34,696 bases of DNA, from positions 1-34,696 of the forward strand of contig JAFTCY010000030.1 in the NCBI GenBank assembly GCA_017454465.1, read 5' to 3'. Under the pieces are notes generated by a model. It ran no database searches. It saw only the letters and a list, made by a program, of their open reading frames with translations, and was not told where the DNA came from. Position 1 is the first letter of the stretch. Every line of letters starts with the position of its first letter. Shown here one piece after another: positions 1 to 6,950 of this stretch. Made by a program: the position numbers and the translations under genes. Origin of the DNA: Clostridia bacterium. Its GTDB lineage: Bacteria; Bacillota; Clostridia; Oscillospirales; CAG-272.

Positions 1-75
1 GAGTATTTTGTACAGTTGTTCAATTTTCAATTAGCATTTTCAGTGGGATACACCCTTCTTGCGGACAGCTTTGTC

Positions 76-105
76 ATTATATCACCACCGCTTTCTTAAT
101 GTCAA
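76..105 (-). promoter_or_regulatory. Strong sigma-A promoter with A-tract UP-like element, reading off the left edge
   Basis: On the minus strand a perfect TTGACA (100-105) and a perfect TATAAT (76-81) are separated by 18 bases, and a TG one base before the -10 makes it an extended -10. Immediately upstream on the same strand (about 106-145) four runs of 6-7 A follow each other at roughly 8-11 base intervals, as in UP elements. Transcription would start near 69 and leave the window leftward. The leader contains TTGAAAATTGAACAA (about 17-31), which resembles the boxA-proximal leader seen before Firmicutes rRNA genes. The promoter is directly visible; the rRNA target is inference. Confidence 0.8.
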
Positions 106-260
106 CACCTTTTTTTACTTTTTTTAACTTTTTTATCACTTTTTTGGCCGTTCCTCCGGCTCTCTTCCCCGCTTCCCTCCGCGCCTTCCTGCTTTCCCCC
201 TCTCCGCTCCGCTTTCTCACCGTTTTTTCTCTTCGCCTTTTGTTCCTTTTCATAACTAAA
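106..260. other. Purine/pyrimidine-asymmetric stretch without a convincing gene
   Basis: The plus strand is almost all pyrimidine between about 106 and 250, so the minus strand is purine-rich. Lys/Arg-rich reading frames on the minus strand here have no recognisable domain and no good ribosome binding site. I treat the stretch as the upstream region of the left-edge promoter. Confidence 0.5.
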
Positions 261-267
261 AATCCGC

Positions 268-302
268 AAAAAAGAGGATCGTACTTTGATTGTACGGTCC
301 TC
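268..302 (-). terminator. Rho-independent terminator of pdaA
   Basis: On the minus strand GAGGACCGTAC and GTACGATCCTC form a stem (274-302) with an AATCAAA loop and one mismatch, followed by six T. It lies 35 bases past the pdaA stop codon. Confidence 0.85.
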
Positions 303-336
303 ACTGTTCGCATATATATTTGGGCAAGAGCGCGGT

Positions 337-1425
337 TTAGTCAATATCGCATATCGGAAGGAGCTCATATCCCTGTGCCCGGATCCAGTCGATCAGATCG
401 CCCAGCAGAGCCGCGTTTGTAGCAGATTCAGTATGAAGCAGATATACAACACCGGGATGGAGGGCTGTCTTGAGTTTCTGGAATGCCTCGTCCACCGGCA
501 GCTGGTTCTCTGTGTCATAATCATAATATGCGTATGACCACATCACCGTCTTATATCCCATCTTGTCTGCCAGCTTGAATGTCCATTCGTTGGAGTTTCC
601 TGACGGGGGTCTGTAATATCTCATGGGAGGGGCATCCGGATTCACAGACTTCACTGCCTCTTCAAGCCCGTTGAGTTCACTTATAAACGTATCAACATCG
701 ACCTGTGTCATCCTCTTGTGATTAACGGTATGGTTTCCAACAAGATGACCTTCATCGAACATCCTCATTACAAGCCCCGGCTCTGATTTGACATAGTATC
801 CGGTCACGAAGAAGATACCGGGACAGTTTTTCGCCTTAAGCGTATCAAGCATGTCGTCTGTTACGCCGTATTCATATCCGCAGTCGAAAGTCAGGTAAGC
901 GACCTTGCGCGTCTCATCTCCCCTGTATATGCCGCCGTACTTCTTAACGCTTTCCAGCACTGCCGCATTTCTTTCCCAGACATATGTGACCTCTCCCGTA
1001 GCTTCGTTATACTCCGTCTTGCCAAAATACCAGTCTTGAGGCTGATCTTCATAATAAGCCGTGGAGTATGTATACATCTCGCTGACCGTAGCCATACCGC
1101 TGTCATCCCTGGGAGCGATCTCATATACATATTTGCCGTCTTTAATGCTCCACTTGATCTCTCCCGGCTTGAGTTCCGAACTATCGTCAATGACCTGTTC
1201 CGTCTCAGTTCCCTTTGTATCTGACGTCTCGGATGTGTCGGATGTATCGGATGTGTCACGTGTTTCAGTTGTATCGCTGCTCTCTCCCGTGTCGCTTTGC
1301 ACATCTGTCCTGCCGACTCCTCCGCCAGACGATGGAGAAGCGGGTAAGGGAGTTTTGGAGCACGCGGCCCCGAACACGAACAGAGCTGCCAGCAAAAGAG
1401 CTGCGCTTTTCTTTGATAATCTCAT
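337..1425 (-). CDS. pdaA: PdaA-like polysaccharide deacetylase lipoprotein
   Basis: Probable lipid-anchored deacetylase of peptidoglycan N-acetylmuramic acid, the step that precedes muramic-lactam formation in spore cortex. The signal peptide ends in a lipobox with Cys22 (GAAC). Residues 40-80 are a low-complexity Asp/Thr/Ser linker. The NodB domain (about 175-355) shows TFDCGYE (Asp181), the metal-binding pair in GNHTVNH (His232, His236), RPPSG (272-276) and LLHT (His331). The TFDxGYE form and a C-terminal domain of this length fit the PdaA subfamily better than generic chitin deacetylases. All core catalytic motifs are present. It is a single-gene unit with its own promoter and terminator. 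The muramic-acid substrate is inferred from similarity; other deacetylase substrates are possible. Confidence 0.85.
   Translation of the reverse strand: MRLSKKSAALLLAALFVFGAACSKTPLPASPSSGGGVGRTDVQSDTGESSDTTETRDTSDTSDTSETSDTKGTETEQVIDDSSELKPGEIKWSIKDGKYVYEIAPRDDSGMATVSEMYTYSTAYYEDQPQDWYFGKTEYNEATGEVTYVWERNAAVLESVKKYGGIYRGDETRKVAYLTFDCGYEYGVTDDMLDTLKAKNCPGIFFVTGYYVKSEPGLVMRMFDEGHLVGNHTVNHKRMTQVDVDTFISELNGLEEAVKSVNPDAPPMRYYRPPSGNSNEWTFKLADKMGYKTVMWSYAYYDYDTENQLPVDEAFQKLKTALHPGVVYLLHTESATNAALLGDLIDWIRAQGYELLPICDID
1220..1264. repeat. Short tandem repeat encoding the Asp-Thr-Ser linker of PdaA
   Basis: Near-identical 9-base units (TCGGATGTG and TCGGATGTA) sit in tandem at 1229-1255, with degenerate copies on both sides. 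They encode repeating Ser/Asp/Thr in the spacer between lipid anchor and catalytic domain. The unit length is a multiple of three, so copy-number change would keep the frame. Confidence 0.7.
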
Positions 1426-1479
1426 TTTTCTGCCTGCCTGTTAAGCTTTTTATTCGTTTTTCCCCTGTTATCTGCACCG

Positions 1480-1509
1480 ATTCTATCATATGTGGCATTC
1501 AAAAGTCAA
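1480..1509 (-). promoter_or_regulatory. Promoter of pdaA
   Basis: On the minus strand TTGACT (1504-1509) and TAGAAT (1480-1485) are 18 bases apart, with a TG making an extended -10. It stands back to back with the rnpB promoter. Confidence 0.7.
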
Positions 1510-1511
1510 GT

Positions 1512-1540
1512 TTGACAAAAGAAGCGTCTGAATGTATAAT
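1512..1540 (+). promoter_or_regulatory. Promoter of rnpB
   Basis: TTGACA (1512-1517) and TATAAT (1535-1540) are separated by 17 bases, a perfect consensus. The predicted start near 1547 coincides with the first base of the RNase P RNA. Confidence 0.9.
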
Positions 1541-1546
1541 GGAAAC

Positions 1547-1918
1547 AGCGGGATGGGTCATCGCGTGCCATTACACCGCAAGGTATGGCATGAGGAAAGT
1601 CCGGGCATCACAGGGCAGGATAACGGATAACGTCCGCCGAGGGTAACCTCCGGGAAAGTGCAACAGAAATAGCCTACCGCCAGCGTCATACGCAGGCGGT
1701 ACAGATGGAAAGGCGAGGTAAAAGCTCACCGGCATGACAGGTAACTGTGTGCAAATGTAAACCCTATCCGATGCAACACCTTACCGCAGGGATGCTTCGC
1801 ATCCATGCCTGCCCGGCACGACTGCAAAGGTGGCTTGAGGTATTTGGTAACAATTATCCCAGATGGATGATGGCCAGAAAGCTTCGGCTTTCTACAGAAC
1901 CCGGCTTACATTCCCGCC
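1547..1918 (+). ncRNA. rnpB: RNase P RNA component (type A-like)
   Basis: Catalytic RNA of ribonuclease P, which removes 5' leaders from tRNA precursors. The conserved GAGGAAAGTCCGGGC (1590-1604) is the P4/CR-I hallmark. The partner ACAGAACCCGGCTTACA near the 3' end is CR-V. Other typical blocks are GGAAAGGCGAGGTAAAAGC and GAGGTATTTGGTAACA. The 5' GCGGGA (1548-1553) pairs with TCCCGC (1912-1917) to close P1, which sets the ends. The length of about 370 bases fits. The reading frame seen across the 3' half is incidental. The ends are accurate to a few bases. Confidence 0.95.
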
Positions 1919-1922
1919 GAAG

Positions 1923-1946
1923 ACTCCCTTGTGGGAGTTTTTCGTT
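1923..1946 (+). terminator. Rho-independent terminator of rnpB
   Basis: ACTCCC, a TTGT loop and GGGAGT form a tight stem followed by TTTTTCGTTT, six bases past the mature 3' end of rnpB. Confidence 0.85.
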
Positions 1947-1989
1947 TAACCGCATCAACGACATTTTGTATAGGGGGTGAATACTTATA

Positions 1990-2316
1990 ATGAAGAAAAC
2001 TGTTATCCCGATCTTCCTGATCATGATGCTTGCGTTTTCGGCCGTTTTGGCCTCATGTTCGCAGCCGCCCAAGAGAAAGCTTCTTGAGATCCAGCCTTTT
2101 GCAAAGGAAGAATCCGTCACCTCGACCGATTACCGGTTCACAAAGGATGATTTTGAAGTTTATGCCATCTATGATGACGGAACGGATGAGCTCACAACGG
2201 ATTACGAATTCAGTGTATTGGGCCTTAAAAACGGGTATTACACTATTGAGTTTACAATGGAAGACCAGAAAAACTACTGTTATGTGATGTGCGATATCGA
2301 CATATATTCAAAATGA
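1990..2316 (+). CDS. Small lipoprotein with a bacterial Ig-like (Big_3-type) domain
   Basis: A 108-residue secreted, lipid-anchored protein. The signal peptide (1-22) ends in LASC, giving a lipidated Cys23. The remainder (about 35-105) reads like one Big_3-type Ig fold: FTKDDFEVYAIYDDGT is followed by a repeated T-x-Y core and a GYYTIEF strand. Such domains usually serve as adhesive or spacer modules on the cell surface; no catalytic motif is seen. The ribosome binding site GGGGGTG lies about 10 bases before the ATG, and the gene ends with two stop codons in tandem (TGA TAG). It stands alone between the rnpB terminator and its own terminator. No promoter is obvious in the short gap, so read-through from rnpB is possible. 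The specific role is unknown. Confidence 0.8.
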   Translation: MKKTVIPIFLIMMLAFSAVLASCSQPPKRKLLEIQPFAKEESVTSTDYRFTKDDFEVYAIYDDGTDELTTDYEFSVLGLKNGYYTIEFTMEDQKNYCYVMCDIDIYSK

Positions 2317-2322
2317 TAGAAT

Positions 2323-2356
2323 GGGGAGACATTCAAGTGTCTCCCCTGATTTTTTT
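2323..2356 (+). terminator. Terminator of the Ig-like lipoprotein gene
   Basis: GGGGAGACA (2323-2331) and TGTCTCCCC (2338-2346) form a 9-pair stem with a 6-base loop, followed by TGA and seven T. The last codons of the convergent rnmV gene lie inside this hairpin. Confidence 0.9.
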
Positions 2357-2944
2357 CATTATTTCTTCGATTGTTTTTCTGTCTGAAACTATAGCAAGGA
2401 TCTCCGAAAGTGCGTTCACCGTCATTTTGTCCGGAAGTCCCAGTTCTCTGCAGAGCAGTTTCCTGTTTTGTGCAGCGTCCGGCGTTCCGTTAAGCCCTGC
2501 TTCATAGAGGAAAGATCTTGTTATCTGCTCTCTTTGGGGTTTGGATTCTTCATCTCCTGAAACAAGTTCGGGATGAGCCCCGGCAAACCGGGAGAAGATC
2601 TGCTCAAGAACTTCGTTTTTCATTCCCTCCACACCAAGGACACCGGCCTTTGAACGCTTGTCCTTCCTTTTCTCTTTGCCAGGGATCTCAGGGATATAAA
2701 GGTCATAAACGGGGGCACCGTTCATCATGCTTTTGAGTTTCGACCTTATCTGCTTTCCTCCGCCGTCACTGTCGCAAAGCACGATCATTCCTTCTCTTCC
2801 GGCTTTTGAGACCAGCATGCGTTTTTCTTCGCTATTAAAAATGCCGAAGCCCTCAGTTGATATAACCGCACTGTCAACTATCTGTTTCACTTTTAGTTTG
2901 TCATACTTTCCTTCCACTATGACAGGGATCTTGAAACTGAACAA
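2333..2944 (-). CDS. rnmV: Ribonuclease M5 (Toprim domain)
   Basis: Probable RNase M5, which matures 5S rRNA in Firmicutes. The 203-residue protein opens with a Toprim domain (about 6-110): VEGKYDK carries the catalytic Glu11 and LCDSDGGG the metal-binding Asp58 and Asp60. The C-terminal part (about 150-200), with AGLNGTPDA and LGLPDKMTVNALSEIL, matches the DUF4093 module of RNase M5. A TTG start at 2944 is chosen because GGAGGG stands 7 bases upstream and no in-frame ATG fits. The gene follows holA on the same strand after 21 bases, so the two are likely co-transcribed. A basic KEKRKDKRSK stretch in the middle could contact RNA (inference). An unassigned Toprim nuclease is the alternative, but the two-domain layout favours RnmV. 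Confidence 0.82.
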   Translation of the reverse strand: MFSFKIPVIVEGKYDKLKVKQIVDSAVISTEGFGIFNSEEKRMLVSKAGREGMIVLCDSDGGGKQIRSKLKSMMNGAPVYDLYIPEIPGKEKRKDKRSKAGVLGVEGMKNEVLEQIFSRFAGAHPELVSGDEESKPQREQITRSFLYEAGLNGTPDAAQNRKLLCRELGLPDKMTVNALSEILAIVSDRKTIEEIMKKIRGDT

Positions 2945-2965
2945 TGGTTTTCCCTCCGCAGCAGG

Positions 2966-4018
2966 TCATTTCCCGGCCCCGCAGATCAGTCTTTCGATTG
3001 TACTGTATCCGTCAGCACCGTTTTTAATCATCCTGTCAGCTTCCACCGCTCTTTCCATTATTTCTCCGAAATAATCCGTACTCCGGAGTTTGGCGGCATT
3101 GTAGCGGAGTTTGGCAGGATGCTCACTCATCTTCATGCTCTTCGTATAGTCCTTCAGGTCCCGGCCGTCCTTTATAAACAGTGATGCTATGCCGAGATCC
3201 GAGAAAGTCTTGTTGATCTGTGACAGGACATAAACAGGCTCTTCCCGGTTCTTCTTTTTTATGTTTAGGCACAGCAAAGCAGTTCTCGTATCCCCTCTTA
3301 TCACGGCATTTGCCATGCGGAAAGCTTCTTCTTCGTCCGTCCTCGAAATGTTGTCTTCAATATCTCTTTCTGTTACACGGGTTCTGCCGGCTGCAGCCAC
3401 AAAAGCTCCCAGCTTATCTGTTTCTCCGCGGAGCCTTGTCATGTCGGATCCGGCAACATTTACTATCTGTTTCGCAAGCGCGTTATCTATATCAATGGAA
3501 AAACCGTTTTTCAGTCTTTTGCTTATCCAGACTGCCAGTGCTTCCGGGGTCCGGTAACTGAACTCGATCACCTTTACATTTTCAGACAGCGAATCCAGGA
3601 ATCCCCCTTTTTTTCTGGCTGCCGCGGAATCAAATCCGCCGGATACAGCGCAGACCGCAAATACAGTGTCATCCGGTGACTCATCAGCCACCGTATTCAT
3701 CATCCGCGCCAGTTTTGCCTTGTCCGCTTTGTCCGTTTTATCAAAAGAGGCAAATTCGCAAATCACAAGTTTCTTGTCTGCCATCATCGGAGGTGACATG
3801 AGAACGCTCTCGAGGCTTTCAGGGTCAAATTCTTTCTCTCCGTAGAAAAAGCTGAAAGCATTGAATGCCTCTGCCGTCTCGTCTGCAGAAAACAGGGCAG
3901 TCCTTATCTCACCGATACGGTGCTTTTTCAAGTAATCCTCTTCGCCGAAGAGAAAATACGATCCGGCAAGAGATGATGCCTTAATCTCGGCATAAAGATC
4001 TTTTTCCTGAATAAACAT
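2966..4018 (-). CDS. holA: DNA polymerase III delta subunit
   Basis: The delta subunit of the clamp-loader complex, which opens the sliding clamp during replication. At 350 residues it has the normal family length. It begins with GSYFLFGEEDYLKKHRI, the typical HolA N-terminal strand and helix, and has LMSPPMMADKKLVIC near residue 95. Conserved NVAGSDMTRLRGETDKL occurs in the middle and a helical collar domain forms the C terminus. As expected for delta, no functional Walker A or B is present. The ribosome binding site is weak (AAAGGG 10 bases upstream). The upstream region holds overlapping divergent promoters shared with the Mbeg1-like gene. rnmV lies directly downstream. Confidence 0.9.
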   Translation of the reverse strand: MFIQEKDLYAEIKASSLAGSYFLFGEEDYLKKHRIGEIRTALFSADETAEAFNAFSFFYGEKEFDPESLESVLMSPPMMADKKLVICEFASFDKTDKADKAKLARMMNTVADESPDDTVFAVCAVSGGFDSAAARKKGGFLDSLSENVKVIEFSYRTPEALAVWISKRLKNGFSIDIDNALAKQIVNVAGSDMTRLRGETDKLGAFVAAAGRTRVTERDIEDNISRTDEEEAFRMANAVIRGDTRTALLCLNIKKKNREEPVYVLSQINKTFSDLGIASLFIKDGRDLKDYTKSMKMSEHPAKLRYNAAKLRSTDYFGEIMERAVEADRMIKNGADGYSTIERLICGAGK

Positions 4019-4083
4019 AGTGCAGATGCCCTTTGCGGTCCTTTCTTTTTTTGAGTTCGTCTTCTGTTTTCCACGCCGCCCAG

Positions 4084-4127
4084 TTGAAAAAAAGCTACAT
4101 TATATGTATAATGATATATTAGCACGA
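4084..4127. promoter_or_regulatory. Overlapping divergent promoters (hydrolase gene + / holA -)
   Basis: Plus strand: TTGAAA (4084-4089), 17 bases, TATAAT (4107-4112), serving the hydrolase gene at 4148. Minus strand: TATAAT (4099-4104) with a weak TCGTGC -35 (4122-4127), serving holA. The two -10 boxes face each other across 2 bases (ATTATATGTATAAT), so polymerases could not occupy both at once. The plus promoter is convincing; the minus one is tentative. Confidence 0.65.
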
Positions 4128-4147
4128 ATATCAGGTGGAGGAGCTGT

Positions 4148-5212
4148 ATGGCAAATGTTATTGACTACATAGCCTGGAGAGGCGACATATCTTTTGGAAT
4201 GTCACCGTTCTGCGAAGTCGACAATGTTATTTTTTCACTGCTTTCAGCTATAAACTACGGTTCAGTCCTTCAGCCTCATCTTCTCAGCAGTCCAAAAAGA
4301 CTGGACGAAGTGTATGAGGAACTGAAGGATTCCCCCGGATTCGATGCCTCGGATAATCATCATGCTCTTCTTAAAGCCGCATCCGGATCAAAAAGATTCG
4401 GGTGTGTATACATGACTTACCGTAAAGTAGTATTCAGCGAAGAAGAGACCGTTCAGTTCGGAGCTGTTACATTCATTCTCCCGGACAATTCTCTGTTTGT
4501 TGCCTACAGAGGAACTGACAGCACCCTTGTCGGATTCAGGGAGGACTTCAACATAAGTTTCTCCGAAACGATCCCGTCCCACGCGCTCGCCGTTGATTAT
4601 CTGAAAGATGTGGCATCCGTGTTCAAGGGCGGCATCCGTGTAGGAGGTCATTCAAAAGGCGGCCATCTTGCCGAGTATGCTTCTGCTTTTTCGTCACCTG
4701 ATATTCAGGAAAGAATAATCGGGATATACAACAACGACGGACCCGGATTCTTAAAGGAAACGCTGGAATCTGGAAATTTCAGGCAGGTATCGCAAAAACT
4801 CCGCGTCTTTGTCCCGCAATCGTCTCTCGTGGGTATGCTTCTTGAGCATTCGGCGGATCATACTGTGATCGAAAGCACAGAACGGAATGGTATCTCCCAG
4901 CATGACGCATTTACATGGAGTGTCGTTGGCCCGTCATTCGTTCATCTGAACGAACTGACATCGGGAGGAAAAAGAAATGAAGATGTCATGAAAAAATGGC
5001 TGTCTTCGGTTGAACCGGATGAAAAAGAGAAATTCATTAACAGCATGTTTGATATTTTCGAGTCGACCGGGGCCAAATCCCTGTCAGACCTTTCAAAAGA
5101 CTCATTCAACCGGCTGGTTACGGCGATCAGGACCTACGGAACGCTTGACCAGGATTCCAAGTCTAACATCATCAGCTCTCTGAAGAGATTCGCCGAAGCA
5201 TTCATTCGCTGA
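4148..5212 (+). CDS. Mbeg1-like alpha/beta hydrolase (DUF2974)
   Basis: A 354-residue probable cytoplasmic serine hydrolase of the Mbeg1-like/DUF2974 group. It has no signal peptide or membrane segment. FVAYRGTDSTLVGFREDF (117-134) is the oxyanion-side strand typical of class-3-lipase-like folds. VGGHSKGGHLAEYA (166-179) contains the GxSxG nucleophile elbow with Ser169. NNDGPGF (about 213-219) probably supplies the catalytic Asp, and a His further on would complete the triad. The ribosome binding site GGTGGAGG stands 6 bases before the ATG, and its own promoter is visible. The natural substrate is unknown; members are annotated as lipases only by fold. A perfect-consensus promoter just beyond its 3' end reads back into it. 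Confidence 0.85.
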   Translation: MANVIDYIAWRGDISFGMSPFCEVDNVIFSLLSAINYGSVLQPHLLSSPKRLDEVYEELKDSPGFDASDNHHALLKAASGSKRFGCVYMTYRKVVFSEEETVQFGAVTFILPDNSLFVAYRGTDSTLVGFREDFNISFSETIPSHALAVDYLKDVASVFKGGIRVGGHSKGGHLAEYASAFSSPDIQERIIGIYNNDGPGFLKETLESGNFRQVSQKLRVFVPQSSLVGMLLEHSADHTVIESTERNGISQHDAFTWSVVGPSFVHLNELTSGGKRNEDVMKKWLSSVEPDEKEKFINSMFDIFESTGAKSLSDLSKDSFNRLVTAIRTYGTLDQDSKSNIISSLKRFAEAFIR

Positions 5213-5239
5213 TGCCGGGGTTTGCTCTTTCCCATGAGA

Positions 5240-5268
5240 ATTATACCTTCAGGCCAAATCCGTGTCAA
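5240..5268 (-). promoter_or_regulatory. Perfect-consensus promoter, antisense to the Mbeg1-like gene
   Basis: On the minus strand TTGACA (5263-5268) and TATAAT (5240-5245) are exactly 17 bases apart. The predicted transcript starts near 5233 and runs leftward into the 3' end of the plus-strand hydrolase gene. No minus-strand gene with coding character follows for more than 1 kb. Confidence 0.65.
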
Positions 5269-5321
5269 GTTTTTAAATCCTCACCGGTCACGGGGAAAGG
5301 CGGATAAAGACAGGATCTGTC

Positions 5322-5900
5322 ATGAGTATTATTGAAATTCTTATTACCGCAGTCGCGCTGTCGGCTGATGCCTTTGCGGTATCAGTCTCCAAGGGATTGT
5401 CAGCAGGAAAAGTTCAGGCTAGGCACTGTCTCATATGCGCGGCATGGTTCGGCGGTTTTCAGGCGCTTATGCCGGCTGTGGGAATGATCGTCGGAAACGG
5501 ACTCTCGCGAATCATAGCCAGCGGGGCGCACCACTGGATCGCCTTCGGTCTTCTTGCATATGTAGGCGCAAGTATGATAATATCAGCCATAAGGAATAAA
5601 AAAGAAGAGGAAAGCAGCAGCTTCGCGCCGGGAAAAATGCTGGTTCTCGCCATTGCCACCAGCATAGACGCTCTTGCCGTGGGGTTCGCCTTCTCGATGA
5701 AGTCCCTCCCTCCTTTTGCAGTCATCTATTATCCCCTTATTATCGGGACTGTCACATTCGGCCTGTCTTACATCGGTGTGCTTGCAGGAAACAAACTTGG
5801 CGAGAGACACAAAAGGATCGCACAGGCAGCAGGCGGCATCATACTTTTGCTCATCGGCGTCAAATCCCTCCTTGAAGGTTTCCATATAATTGATTTTTAA
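5322..5900 (+). CDS. mntP: Manganese efflux pump MntP
   Basis: A six-helix inner-membrane Mn2+ exporter of 192 residues, the normal family length. It is an internal duplication of two three-helix halves. Each carries the acidic signature within a helix: ALSADAFAVS with Asp16 and ATSIDALAVG with Asp116. A charged loop (92-104) joins the halves. The ribosome binding site is modest (AGGA upstream). Many mntP genes are preceded by a yybP-ykoY Mn2+ riboswitch; I do not see that motif in the 109 bases before this gene. It is the first gene of a tightly spaced plus-strand group (mntP, DUF1385, prmC, cimA, ddl). Confidence 0.93.
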   Translation: MSIIEILITAVALSADAFAVSVSKGLSAGKVQARHCLICAAWFGGFQALMPAVGMIVGNGLSRIIASGAHHWIAFGLLAYVGASMIISAIRNKKEEESSSFAPGKMLVLAIATSIDALAVGFAFSMKSLPPFAVIYYPLIIGTVTFGLSYIGVLAGNKLGERHKRIAQAAGGIILLLIGVKSLLEGFHIIDF

Positions 5901-5918
5901 AAGAAAAGGATATAAGAA

Positions 5919-6950
5919 ATGTCAAAGAAAACAACAGATCCCAGAATGGGCATCGTCGGAGGCCAGGCCGTACTCGAAGGCGTGATGATGAAATCCGGCG
6001 ACAGGTGCTCCCTTGCAGTGAGGACAGATGACGGGATAAAAGTCGAGAACTCTGCCAGCGTATCCATCAGGAAAAAGAACAAGTTCTTCAATATACCTGT
6101 GATTCGTGGAGTGGCTACATTTGTAGAACAGCTCATGCTCTCGATGAAAATGCTGACAAGATCCGCTGAAATGCAGGGTATAGATGACTCGGAACCCACC
6201 ACAAAATTCGGGAAGTGGCTCAACCGGAAATTCGGCGACAAGATCATGGCAATAGCAAGCGGGATCGGGACCGTGATCGGGCTGGCACTTGCTATAGGAC
6301 TCTTTCTGCTGCTGCCTACATTTGCCGCAAAAGGACTGGACGCTCTTTCCGGCGGATTCATAGGCGGACATCCCGTGCTCCGATCTCTTATCGAAGGCCT
6401 GATCAGGATCATAATCTTCGTAGCATATGTCTGGCTCGTTTCACTTCTTCCGGATATAAAAAGGACCTACGAATACCATGGAGCAGAACACAAATCCGTT
6501 GCCTGTTTCGAGAAGGGTCTTGAGCTCACTCCTGAAAACGCCAAGACGTGCACCAGATTCCACCCCCGCTGCGGCACCAGTTTTGTGTTTGTGATGCTCA
6601 TCCTGTCCATCATCATCAACTCTTTCCTGATCTGGGACAACACATGGATAAGAGTAGCATCCAAACTTATCACTGTACCCGTAGTCGTCGGTATAGGATA
6701 TGAGTTTATCAGATATGCAGGTTCCCACTGCAACCTGTTCACCAGGATTGCTTCCGCGCCTGGCCTGTGGATGCAGCGCATCACAACGAGAGAGCCCGAC
6801 GAAGGCCAGCTTGAAGTGGCTCTCACCGCTCTGAGGCACGCCATACCGGAAGAGTTCGGAGGGATCCGTGAAGAAGATGAGTCTAAGGCAGAGAAATCAG
6901 CTGATGAAACAGAAGCTTCAGAAACCGAACCTGCCGGAAAACAGCAATGA
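5919..6950 (+). CDS. DUF1385 membrane protein
   Basis: An integral membrane protein of the DUF1385 family, whose function is not established. Conserved blocks are GGQAVLEGVMM (14-24), IPVIRGVA (59-66), YHGAEHKS (186-193), HPRCGTSF (215-222) and a late PGLWMQ-x4-EPD-x4-EVA motif. Hydrophobic segments lie near 110-135, 155-178, 220-237 and 245-265. The His/Cys residues in YHGAEHK and HPRCG suggest a metal or active site in the family (inference). The last 40 residues are a charged, Glu/Ala/Ser-rich tail. Its stop codon overlaps the prmC start (ATGA), indicating translational coupling. The DUF1385-prmC pairing is a common Firmicutes gene order. Confidence 0.88.
   Translation: MSKKTTDPRMGIVGGQAVLEGVMMKSGDRCSLAVRTDDGIKVENSASVSIRKKNKFFNIPVIRGVATFVEQLMLSMKMLTRSAEMQGIDDSEPTTKFGKWLNRKFGDKIMAIASGIGTVIGLALAIGLFLLLPTFAAKGLDALSGGFIGGHPVLRSLIEGLIRIIIFVAYVWLVSLLPDIKRTYEYHGAEHKSVACFEKGLELTPENAKTCTRFHPRCGTSFVFVMLILSIIINSFLIWDNTWIRVASKLITVPVVVGIGYEFIRYAGSHCNLFTRIASAPGLWMQRITTREPDEGQLEVALTALRHAIPEEFGGIREEDESKAEKSADETEASETEPAGKQQ

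Noticed and set aside
77..368. Lys/Arg-rich reading frames on the minus strand
   Set aside because: They come from the purine-rich strand of the upstream A-tract region, have no domain and overlap the strong promoter and the pdaA terminator.
5213..5321. yybP-ykoY manganese riboswitch before mntP
   Set aside because: Common before mntP genes, but the conserved loop sequences are not present in these 109 bases.
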